A stretch of DNA of 64,000 nucleotides from an uncultured Verrucomicrobiota bacterium (GTDB lineage: Bacteria; Verrucomicrobiota; Kiritimatiellia; CAIVKH01): the NCBI GenBank assembly GCA_937996795.1, contig CALKUH010000036.1:28606-92605 (forward strand). The letters are read 5' to 3'. A program made the position numbers and the translations under genes. This document shows positions 44,508 through 52,800 of this stretch, one piece after another. Position 1 is the first letter of the stretch. Each line of letters starts with the position of its first letter. The notes under the pieces were generated by a model. That model had not been told where the DNA came from, did not search any database, and was given only the letters and a program-made list of their open reading frames with translations.

Positions 44508-45962
44508 TCATCCCGCGCTTGCCGATGGAGGAAAGCGCAAATGGATCAACAGACGCTGGCTGGATTGCAACTCGACGTTGATCCGCACGTCCAGCCGCTC
44601 GGCCAGCAACTTCACGATGGAAAGGCCAAGCCCCATGCGCTGGCTACCCGTACGGGCCGGATCTTTCCGCCAGAAGCGCTCGAATAGATGCTCAATATCC
44701 TCCTGCTGGAGCTGATCCGTCGTGTTCGAGAGGGTGAGGACGAATGAGTGATCGTTGTTCCTTCTCGCAACCACATCCACGGAGGTGTCAGGGCTGCTGT
44801 AGTTCAGCGCATTGTACATCAGGTTTTGGAGAATCATTTGGAGTTTGATTTCGTCCGAGTACAGGACGAGTTCACGCGGAACTTGATTTGTGAGTGACAG
44901 ACGCGAAGGATTGTGTGAGGCGCTGGTTTGTTCCCAGCAGGACTGAATGAAGGCGTGTAGCTGGATGGCGGTCCGATGGATGGATGTGCTCTGGGATTCC
45001 AGGCGGCTGAGTTCAAGCAGCCCGGCTACTTTTCTTTCCATATTCAGCGCCGACTCCTTCAGCTCCGCGAAGCGTTTGCGCACCAATTCCGGGTCATCCG
45101 GCCATGTGGCGCCCACTTCGCAGGCGATACGGAATTCCGCGACGGGCGTGCGCAACTCATGTGCAACATTGCTGGTGAAGCGCTGCTCCCGATCGAACGC
45201 CTTTTGCAGGTCGACTAGAAATCCGTTGAGTGTCGACAGAACCGGCTGCAATTCGACGGGCGGATCGGACAGGCGGACCCGGCGATCCAGTGCGTCGGGT
45301 CCGAGTTCGCGGATTTGAGCGTTCATGGCCTCGATGGGCTTGAATCCGCGCTGCAGGAACCTGTGCACCAGGATCATGAGCAAGGTGATCAGAACGAGCA
45401 TCATGCCGAGAAGGATGCAGTAGATTGTCCAAAGGATCGTGTCGAGTTGCTGCCGTCCCCACGCAACAGCGAGCAAAACTCGCGGGTCCTGCTGCGATGC
45501 TTCTGGAAGGGGGATGATGTCCGGCTCGTCTGCATCCACGGCCCGTTCATCGGTCCGAGGAACCACCGCAATCTGGACTACGCGTCCGCGTCTGCCGTCC
45601 GGGAGGATGAGGTTGCGGAAGACCGCCGGTTTGTCCTGTTCCGTGATGACCGGAAGGGTGTTGGTCCCCAGCCGGTCGGAGCGTTCGACGATGACGCCGT
45701 CGATCAAGCTGACCTGAAAGTATTCGGGATTCTCTGTTCGTTCGAATTCCGGCAGGTATTCATCTGCGAAATCAATTTCAATGGCATTCGCGTGCTGGAA
45801 GATGAGGGTCGAAAGCGTGCGCGCCTTGGTTTCCAGCGCCGCATCAAATTCACGCAGGTCGAGGGATCGCATCGCGATGGCCAGCGTTAGCGAGCCGAAG
45901 GCCATCACGAGGGTAACGCCGACGAAAAGGCGGGACTTTAGATAGCTTCCGATCGACTTCAT
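44508..45962 (-). CDS. Sensor histidine kinase
   Basis: The 484-residue protein has helix 1 (RLFVGVTLVMAFGSLTLAIA), a periplasmic domain to about residue 160, helix 2 (WTIYCILLGMMLVLITLLMI), a HAMP region and the H-box SNVAHELRTPVAEF carrying the autophosphorylated His. N-, G1- and G2-boxes follow (NLMYNALNYSS, RMGLGLSIVKLL). It phosphorylates the response regulator encoded just upstream, whose stop overlaps this start codon (ATGA at 45962). The ligand sensed in the periplasm is unknown; the neighbouring LPS-type genes suggest an envelope signal (inference). Confidence 0.93.
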   Translation of the reverse strand: MKSIGSYLKSRLFVGVTLVMAFGSLTLAIAMRSLDLREFDAALETKARTLSTLIFQHANAIEIDFADEYLPEFERTENPEYFQVSLIDGVIVERSDRLGTNTLPVITEQDKPAVFRNLILPDGRRGRVVQIAVVPRTDERAVDADEPDIIPLPEASQQDPRVLLAVAWGRQQLDTILWTIYCILLGMMLVLITLLMILVHRFLQRGFKPIEAMNAQIRELGPDALDRRVRLSDPPVELQPVLSTLNGFLVDLQKAFDREQRFTSNVAHELRTPVAEFRIACEVGATWPDDPELVRKRFAELKESALNMERKVAGLLELSRLESQSTSIHRTAIQLHAFIQSCWEQTSASHNPSRLSLTNQVPRELVLYSDEIKLQMILQNLMYNALNYSSPDTSVDVVARRNNDHSFVLTLSNTTDQLQQEDIEHLFERFWRKDPARTGSQRMGLGLSIVKLLAERLDVRINVELQSSQRLLIHLRFPPSASAG

Positions 45963-46651
45963 GGAGAATCCACAGGGATGAAGTAACCGACGCCGCGCCG
46001 GGTATGGATCACATGGCGGGCCCCCGCCCGGGCCAGACGCTTGCGGAGGCTGCACACCATCACTTGAATCACATTCGGATTCGGACAGGCCTCGCTGTCG
46101 TGCACCGCGTCGAGCAGCTGCTCCAGCGTCAGCACGCGGCCCCGATTGAGGGCGAGTGACTCAAGGATGGCATACTCGCTGCGCGTGAGGTGGATGCATT
46201 GATCGCTGGCGCGGACCTCCCGGGCTGCCGTGTTGAGAAGAAGGGGCCCGATCGCAAGGACCGGACTGCGCTGCTCGTATTTGCGGCGCACAAGGCTCGC
46301 GATCCGCGCACACAATTCATCGAAGGCAAACGGTTTCACCAGATAGTCGTCCGCCCCTTGCTGCAGGCCCCGCACGCGGTCGTTCACCTGATCTTTGGCC
46401 GAGAGAATCAAAACGGGTGTGTTCTTTCCCTCCGCGCGCAGCGTGTGCAGCAGCGAGAGGCCATCCAACCCGGGCAGCATCAGGTCGAGCACGATCACGT
46501 CATAGGATTTGTGGCGCGCATAATCGAGGCCGACCCGGCCATCGCCCACGGCATCCACGGCATAACCCATCTTGCTCAGCCCGTCTTTGAGGGCTGCGGC
46601 AATCGTCTTCGAATCCTCAATCAGCAGGACATTCATACCGTCAAAGGGCAT
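45959..46651 (-). CDS. OmpR/PhoB-family response regulator
   Basis: The 230-residue protein has a receiver domain with the acidic pair ED (12-13), phospho-acceptor Asp56 in IVLDLMLPG and Lys106 in LVKPF. A winged-helix DNA-binding domain follows from about residue 130 (LTRSEYAILESLALNRGRVL ... RRGVGYF). The pattern is close to PmrA/QseB/CusR regulators. A start five codons later (46636, MNVLLIED) is possible. A sequence fitting the PmrA-box consensus lies 83 bp upstream, facing both this operon and the divergent GT9 gene, so self-activation and control of that gene are likely. Confidence 0.93.
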   Translation of the reverse strand: MPFDGMNVLLIEDSKTIAAALKDGLSKMGYAVDAVGDGRVGLDYARHKSYDVIVLDLMLPGLDGLSLLHTLRAEGKNTPVLILSAKDQVNDRVRGLQQGADDYLVKPFAFDELCARIASLVRRKYEQRSPVLAIGPLLLNTAAREVRASDQCIHLTRSEYAILESLALNRGRVLTLEQLLDAVHDSEACPNPNVIQVMVCSLRKRLARAGARHVIHTRRGVGYFIPVDSP

Positions 46652-46674
46652 CCGTCGTTTTCGCTTCAGGCCAG

Positions 46675-46703
46675 AACATAACCTAACGCGTGGGGCCGTG
46701 TGA
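46675..46703 (-). promoter_or_regulatory. Possible promoter of the two-component operon
   Basis: On the minus strand TTCACA (46703-46698) and TATGTT (46680-46675) are 17 bp apart, 24 bp before the regulator start codon. The PmrA-like direct repeat lies upstream of the -35 element, the usual place for an activator. Judged by eye. Confidence 0.4.
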
Positions 46704-46733
46704 ATTTCGGAGCGCCGGGTAATTTCTTCGCGG

Positions 46734-46750
46734 CATTAAGCAAATCTTAA
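46734..46750 (-). promoter_or_regulatory. PmrA-box-like direct repeat, probable response-regulator binding site
   Basis: On the minus strand the sequence reads CTTAAG, five bases ATTTG, then CTTAAT. This fits the published PmrA consensus YTTAAK-N5-YTTAAK at every fixed position, with 11-bp spacing of half-sites as expected for OmpR/PhoB-type dimers. It lies between the divergent two-component operon and the GT9/phosphatase pair, so one site could serve both directions. Confidence 0.55.
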
Positions 46751-46765
46751 GGCGCGGACGGCAGG

Positions 46766-47986
46766 ATGCGCCTGAATCGATCGGTGTGGAGGGTCGATTT
46801 CACGGGGATGCGCATCATGGATTCGTTGTCGTGTGAACACTGGGAAGGAAAGGGCGGGGGGCCTGGACTGTGGCTGGGTATTCGTCGGCATCCCGGCGTC
46901 AGGCGCGTGGTGCGGAGATGGAATGGCGCTGCGAAACGCGCCTTCAGCGCCGTGCTGGCCTGTCTGCCCGCCGCGCAATCCATCTCGCTGATGGAGCTCA
47001 AGGATGTGCGCCGGGTCCTGTTGGTCCGTCCCAATTTTCGCATCGGCAACACCTTGATCAGCGCGCGGCTCATTCCCTCCGTTCAAGCCCGTTTTCCAGG
47101 GGCACGCATTGATTTCCTGGGCGCGGACAAAACGGTTCCGCTGCTGGAGCATCTGGGACTGGGACGCGTTGAATCGGTCTCGCGTGCTTGCGTGTATCGA
47201 CCTGATCGGTTCATTGCCCTTATCCGGCGTTTGCGGCGTGAGCGATATGATCTTGTGATTGACGCGGGCAGGGGATCCTTCACCGCGGCCTTGATGGCCC
47301 TGATGGCCGGAGGTCGCGTCCGGCTCGGACAGGATCGCGGGCGGTTGCGCTGCTTTTTGAACGTGCGGCTTAATGTGGAGCGGCGCCCGTATATCTATGA
47401 CGGATGGGCGGCGTTCGCCGACGCCATCCACCCGGGGGCCGTGCCGCTGCCGCTCTATCGCGTGAGCCCGGACGAACGCGAGGAGGCCTTGCGCTGGCTG
47501 GGGGCGAGGAGATTCACCCGCGATGGAGACGTGCTCCCATTTGTCGCCGTATTTGTCGGCGGGCATCTCGACAAGCGCATGCCCGTGTCATTCTGGCGAG
47601 ACGTGTTGGAGAATCTTGCGCGCAATGGTGTGCGGCTTCTGCTCTTTGACGGGCCTGAAGAAAAGCACCTCGTTTCGCAATGCGCTGGTGTGGCTGCGGA
47701 CGATATTCTTGTAGTCCCCGTCCAATCCTTGCGAAAGACCGCGGCTCTTTGCGAGCAAGCCGCCTTCGTGGTTTCACCTGATACGGGCACCCTTCATCTG
47801 GCTGCCGCGCTGGAGCGGCCGACGATATCTCTCCTGCGGGTCGATATTTCCATGAAGTATGCCCCGCACGGGCGGCAGGATCAGCGCCTCATGCGGCCAT
47901 CGCCCGATGATGTCCTCGCTGCCGTGATGCCTCTGTGGCGTCATGCGGTGGCGGCGCAGGGCGCGAGCTCGAGGCAATGCGCATGA
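46766..47986 (+). CDS. Family 9 glycosyltransferase (heptosyltransferase-like)
   Basis: The protein is up to 406 residues. The GT9 core begins at VRRVLLVRPNFRIGNTLISA, with LDFLGADKTVPLLE-like sequence, YDLVIDAGRGSFTAALMALM, and the C-terminal FVVSPDTGTLHLAAALERPT, the D-T/S-G-x-x-H donor motif of ADP-heptose:LPS heptosyltransferases. It probably adds a sugar to LPS core. About 80 residues precede the core; ATGs at 46808 and 46817 are shorter alternatives and would leave more room for a promoter after the PmrA-like box. Its stop overlaps the phosphatase start (ATGA). Confidence 0.85.
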   Translation: MRLNRSVWRVDFTGMRIMDSLSCEHWEGKGGGPGLWLGIRRHPGVRRVVRRWNGAAKRAFSAVLACLPAAQSISLMELKDVRRVLLVRPNFRIGNTLISARLIPSVQARFPGARIDFLGADKTVPLLEHLGLGRVESVSRACVYRPDRFIALIRRLRRERYDLVIDAGRGSFTAALMALMAGGRVRLGQDRGRLRCFLNVRLNVERRPYIYDGWAAFADAIHPGAVPLPLYRVSPDEREEALRWLGARRFTRDGDVLPFVAVFVGGHLDKRMPVSFWRDVLENLARNGVRLLLFDGPEEKHLVSQCAGVAADDILVVPVQSLRKTAALCEQAAFVVSPDTGTLHLAAALERPTISLLRVDISMKYAPHGRQDQRLMRPSPDDVLAAVMPLWRHAVAAQGASSRQCA

Positions 47987-49149
47987 GGGCCTTCGGCCAA
48001 AGGATGTGGCCCGGACTGGCCGCCATGGCGATGGTCTGCCTGAGTGTTGCCTTCATCCCGGTTTATGATGAATTATCGATGGGGACGCGCGTTCCGGTGT
48101 TGGTGCAGGATCCCCGGAGTGATGGCGTGCGTATCACGTGGCAACAGGCGGATGGCGAGGGCGTGGTGCGCTTGCGCGGACACGGCGCGCACGAGCGTGA
48201 GGTGACTGCTACGCGGCGTGGAGAGTGGATGGAAGCCGACATCCGGGGACTGAACCCGGGCGCCACCTACTGGTATGAGCTGATCGGGCGCTCCAAATCG
48301 GGAAATACGCGCCGTCTGGGCGATGGCACCGTGCGGACGGCGCCGCCGTCCGGAAAGCCGTTTTCGTTTATCGCCTTCGGCGATTCCGGCAGCGGACGTC
48401 GCACGCAGTTCAGGCTGGCCGAACGTATGGCCCGCTATCCGGCCGATTTGCTCATCCATGTCGGCGACATCGTCTATCCCGATGGCGATCCAGACGATTA
48501 TCCGGAAAAATTCTTCAAGCCCTACCAGGCCCTGCTGGGCTCCATTCCCTTCCTGCCCGTCCCGGGAAACCACGATGTTCAGAAGGATCGCGGCGCATTT
48601 TTCCTGCAGCTATATTCACTGCCCACCAATGGCCCTCCTCGCGTCGAGCCCGAACGCTGTTATTGGGTGGACTATGGGGACGCGCGGTTCGTGGCAATCG
48701 ATTCGACCCTGGAAGCCGATGTCTTGCAGCACGACGTGGCTCCGTGGTTGCTGTCCTCGCTGCAAAGTGCGACGCAGGCGTGGAAAATCGTATTCTTTCA
48801 TCATGCGCCGTGGTCCGGCGGGCGTCGCATGCCGGACACTCGAATCCAATCCGCCCTGATTCCCTCCATTGATGCAGGAGGGGCGCATCTCGTGTTAACG
48901 GGCCACAACCATTTGTACGAGCGTTCGCATCCACTGGGGAACGGCGCGATATACATCACCACCGGCGCAGGTGGAAAATCCCTGCACCCCCAGCTTGCCG
49001 CCGATGAGCTGCATCGTGCGGTCTACAACGACAGCCGTTACAGCTTTAGCTGGATCACGGTGAGTCCCACCCGCCTGGACATCCACCAGATCTGCGAGGA
49101 TGATCAACTGCTGGACCAAGTGACCCTGACGAAGGGTATTCACGAATGA
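47983..49149 (+). CDS. Secreted or membrane-anchored metallophosphatase, purple-acid-phosphatase-like
   Basis: The 388-residue protein has an N-terminal hydrophobic segment (WPGLAAMAMVCLSVAFIPV), a fibronectin-III-like domain of about 90 residues ending in GATYWYELIGRSKSG, and a calcineurin-type phosphoesterase. The metal ligands are visible in order: GDSG (about 132), GDIVYPDGD (160), PGNHD (194), HHAPW (272) and TGHNHLYER (305). It should act in the periplasm or outside on phosphate esters; being coupled to a GT9 gene under a PmrA-like box, an LPS phosphate is one possible target (inference). ATG 47977 is an alternative start. Confidence 0.9.
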   Translation: MRAFGQRMWPGLAAMAMVCLSVAFIPVYDELSMGTRVPVLVQDPRSDGVRITWQQADGEGVVRLRGHGAHEREVTATRRGEWMEADIRGLNPGATYWYELIGRSKSGNTRRLGDGTVRTAPPSGKPFSFIAFGDSGSGRRTQFRLAERMARYPADLLIHVGDIVYPDGDPDDYPEKFFKPYQALLGSIPFLPVPGNHDVQKDRGAFFLQLYSLPTNGPPRVEPERCYWVDYGDARFVAIDSTLEADVLQHDVAPWLLSSLQSATQAWKIVFFHHAPWSGGRRMPDTRIQSALIPSIDAGGAHLVLTGHNHLYERSHPLGNGAIYITTGAGGKSLHPQLAADELHRAVYNDSRYSFSWITVSPTRLDIHQICEDDQLLDQVTLTKGIHE

Positions 49150-49159
49150 GTCGGCTTCA

Positions 49160-49277
49160 CGCCGCTGCGGCGAGATGGGCTGGCCTGCCAGCCGTAGCCT
49201 TGGGATGCGCCCTCCGTCGCGGCGAAGACGCCGCTATGGAGGGCAGCCTTCGCCTTCGCTCCGCTACGGCGAAGGCT
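49160..49277. repeat. Cluster of four inverted repeats between phosphatase gene and tmRNA
   Basis: Four palindromes follow each other in 118 bp: CGCCGC/GCGGCG (49160-49172), GGCTGGC/GCCAGCC with 2-nt loop (49178-49193), GCCCTCC/GGAGGGC plus an inner 5-bp stem (49209-49244), and AGCCTTCGCC/GGCGAAGGCT (49245-49277). They lie between two convergent transcription units, and the last one touches the 3' end of the tmRNA. They could stop transcription from both sides, but none has a U-tract, so they look more like REP-type repeats. Confidence 0.7.
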
Positions 49278-49626
49278 GGAGGCGGGGGGAATCGAACCCC
49301 CGTCCGCATAAGAGTCACTTTGGTTTCTACGCGCGTGTTCCGTAATTAGGTCTCGCCCGGCGGACTGCCCACGGACAGGCCATCCGCCTCGCCAGCACCC
49401 GCGATGGATACATCCTTGGTCCCCGGGTACTCGGTTCCTTGGACGCCCTGCTGTCGTCGTTTCATCCCCCGAGCAGGAGTGAGGGGCGAAACGTCACGGC
49501 GAATTAGGCCGCGAGAGCCAGCTCTTCGTTGGCTTGTGTGTTTTTCCCGCATTTTTTACGAGGCCAAGCGGGGTCCTCGGCGCGCCACCGAAGCTTCAAC
49601 CTACACGTCGAAACCTGGTCGCCCCC
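49277..49626 (-). ncRNA. ssrA: Transfer-messenger RNA (tmRNA)
   Basis: A one-piece tmRNA of about 350 nt. The tRNA-like ends pair: 5' GGGGGCG with 3' CGCCTCC plus A, including the G3-U70 wobble that marks alanine acceptance. The T-arm GGGGGTTCGATTCCCCC is clear. The tag reading frame (49548-49504) reads GKNTQANEELALAA followed by TAA; the ALAA ending is the usual degradation signal. The 3' CCA is not encoded. tmRNA with SmpB frees stalled ribosomes and tags the broken protein. It is convergent with the phosphatase gene and starts 176 bp from the divergent beta-helix gene. Confidence 0.95.
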
Positions 49627-49635
49627 GTGAAATCA

Positions 49636-49663
49636 GTGACCGGTGACCGGTAAACGGTGACCG
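49636..49663. repeat. Four tandem 7-bp units
   Basis: GTGACCG occurs four times in a row (49636, 49643, 49650 as GTAAACG, 49657). The array lies 10 bp upstream of the tmRNA 5' end, between it and the likely promoter, so it would be in the trimmed leader of the tmRNA precursor. Confidence 0.75.
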
Positions 49664-49711
49664 GGAATCAAAGACGGGCTTTGCCACATCCGGATGTCAG
49701 AGAACACCCGC

Positions 49712-49739
49712 AACATAACCGCGTCCGCGCGTTTGTCCA
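49712..49739 (-). promoter_or_regulatory. Possible tmRNA promoter
   Basis: On the minus strand TGGACA (49739-49734) and TATGTT (49717-49712) are separated by 16 bp. Transcription from here would give a precursor with a leader of about 75-80 nt before the mature tmRNA end at 49626. Judged by eye. Confidence 0.35.
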
Positions 49740-49801
49740 GTTTTCCATCTTTTCACGGCGGGATGACGGGGTAAGATTTGGGTTGTCTGGGGGGGCGGAA
49801 G

Positions 49802-52800
49802 ATGAGTTCACGCATGTTGGTTTGGTGCGCCGTGTGGCTGGTTGCTTTGCACGCGCGCGCAGCGACGTACTATGTGGCGGCAAGCGGCAACGATGCCAAC
49901 GCGGGCACCTCGTGGGCGCTGGCGAAACAAACCATCCAGGCGGCCATTGATGTGGCCGTGTCCAACGACACGGTCCTGGTCTCGAACGGTGTTTATGGCA
50001 CGGGCGGGCGGGTGGTGTCCTTCGGGATGACCAATCGCGTGGCGATCACCAATGCCATCACGGTCCAGAGCGTGAATGGTCCGGCGGTCACCATCATCCA
50101 GGGAAAAGGCCCGATCGGACCGGATGCCGTGCGTTGCGTGTATGTCGGGCCGAATGCCCGCTTGATCGGATTCACGCTCACCAATGGGCACACCGTCGTG
50201 ACAAATAATGTCGCCGGTTCGAGCGGCGGCGGGGCGTATGCCTTTGTGTCGAGCTTCATCAGCAACTGTGTCATTGCCGGCAACTCGGCTTGGTTGTCGG
50301 GCGGGGGCGTGTATGCGGGCACCGTGGTCGTCAGCGTCGTTGCGGGGAATTATGCCCGGACCGGCGGCGGCGGGACGGACGTGGCGCGGTTGATTGGATC
50401 CGTGGTCTCCAACAATACAACCGATGCCGTTGGGGGCGGTATTTCCGGCGGATGGGCGATCGGCTGCACGATCACGCGTAATTCGGCCGGGACATCCGGC
50501 GGCGGGGTGAGCGGCGGGGCGGTGACCAACAGCATCATTTCCTTTAATACCGCCGCGGAACGGGGAGGCGGCATAAACGGAGGCCATGCCCGAAACAGCG
50601 CGATTTACGGCAATACGGCCGGCTCGCAGGGAGGCGGGGTGTTTGCAAACGGCACCGGTATTTCCGTGGTCAACTGCACCGTCTCCGGCAATCGCGCCGT
50701 GGTGGGGGGCGGTGTGCATGGTCCGTCGGTGACCAATAGCGTCGTCTTCCACAATTGGGCTGCCGTTGATGAAAACTGGGGACCCGGCGCCTTCGGCCTC
50801 ACCTGTTCGTTTCCGCTCCCACCGGGCAGCGGGAATATCTCCAACGAACCGGCCTTGGCCGGGGCGTATCGGATTGCCTCCAGTTCGCCCTGCGTGGGCG
50901 CAGGCGCCTATGCGTTTACAGCCGGCACGGATATTGACGGTGAATGGTGGAACACCCCGCCGTCCATGGGGTGCGACGAGATCAACGTGGGGATGCTCGG
51001 GGGGCCGCTTGTGGTGGCGCCGTGGGTGTCGGCGACGAACGTGCCCGTCGGTCATCCGATCCGGTTCATCGCCGATATCGGCGGGCGGGTCGCGTCCAGT
51101 CGCTGGAATTTCGCGGACGGCACGGTGCTGACCAACCGCGCCGCCGTGCAGCGCACCTACGCCGCCACCGGCACGTATGCGTTTGTCCTCACCGCCTTCA
51201 ACGAGAGTTTCCCCGCCGGGGTTTCGGCCTCGGTGGTCGTGCATGTGGTCTCGCAACAGATTCACTACGTGCGGCCCGGCAATCCGTCGCCGGCGGCGCC
51301 ATACACGAGCTGGTCGACCGCCGCGACAAACATCCAGGACGCGATTGACGCCGCCACGCAGGTCGGCGCGCTGGTGCTGGTCAGCAACGGCGCGTACAAC
51401 GTCGGCGGGAAGGTCAAATTCGGCGGGCTGACGAATCGCGTGGTGGTGGACAAGGTGCTGACGGTCCGGAGCGTGAACGGGCCGGCGTTCACCTCGATCG
51501 TCGGCGCGGGCCCGACCGGCGCGGCGGCCGTGCGCTGCGTGTGGGTGGGCAACGACGCGGTGTTGAGCGGATTCACCCTGACGAACGGCCATACCCACGC
51601 GACGGGCGACCTGTCGCGCGCCCGATCCGGCGGCGGCGCGTGGAGCGAGAACCTCGGCGTCATCAGCAACTGCGTGTTCACGGGCAACTTGGCGGATCAG
51701 CGGGGCGGCGGCGCGATGTTCGGCCTCGTTTACGCATGCACGTTCACCAACAACCGCGCCGGACTGTATGGCGGCGGCGCATCCGATCTCCTCGCGTGGG
51801 ATTCGCGTATCGCCGCCAACCGCGCCTTCCGGGGCGGCGGTGCCTATCAGTCGACCCTGACCCGATGCCGGGTGGAGGGGAACGAATCGTTGGATACCGG
51901 GGGCGGGGTGCATTTGGGCGCCGTGCGCGAGAGTGTGTTGGCGGACAATCGCGCCCTGTCGCGGGGCGGTGGCGCGGATGGTGCGTCGCTGTCGTCCAGC
52001 GCGTTGTACCGGAACAGTGCCGGTGAGGGCGGCGGCGGGGCCAACGATTGCCGGTTGTCGCACTGCACCGTGGTCTACAATTCGACGTTAGGCGAGGGCG
52101 GCGGCACGCGCAGCAGTTCGCACACAAACTCGATCGTGTATTTTAACAGCGGGAGCGCCGGACTGAATTGGGCCTTTGCCGGCACGTCGCGAAACTCGTG
52201 CAGCCTGCCGGTGCTGCCGGGCGCTGGAAACGTATCCGTCGATCCGGCGCTGGCCAGCCTGACGCACTTGTCCGGGGTGTCGCCGTTGCTGGGGCTGGGA
52301 CTCACGAACGCCTCGTCGGGCGTGGACATCGACGGCGAGCCGTGGAGCCAGCCGCCGGACATCGGTTGCGACGAGTTGACCGCCGGAACCGCGACCGGCG
52401 CGCTGCTGGTTGCAATCCGCGCATCCGCCACCAATCTCGCGGTCGGCGCGCGGCTGGAGGTGCGGGCGGAGATTGAGGGACGCCTGACGAACAGCGTCTG
52501 GAGCATGGGTGACGCGACGGGTGCGACAAACCGCCCGGTTTTTGTGCACAGCTTTTCGGCGACCGGGAACTACATCGTCGTATTGACCGCCTTCAACGAA
52601 AGTTTTCCCGGCGGCGTTTCCACAAGCGTCGTGGTGCAGGTGGTGAGCCAGATGGTTCATTACGTCCGTACCAACAGCGCCACCCCGGTCGCGCCGTTTA
52701 CCAGTTGGGCCACCGCCGCGACAAACATCCAACAGGCGATCAATGCCTCGACGCAGCCGGGCGCATTGATCCTCGTCAGCAACGGGACCTTCAGCACCGG

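Noticed and set aside
49209..49277. Rho-independent terminators for the phosphatase gene or tmRNA
   Set aside because: Stems are strong, but no run of T follows on either strand, so they are reported as repeats only.
49808..52063. Long minus-strand open frame inside the beta-helix gene
   Set aside because: The plus-strand frame has a signal peptide, repeat modules and PKD domains; the antisense translation has low-complexity Arg/Ala/Gly sequence only.
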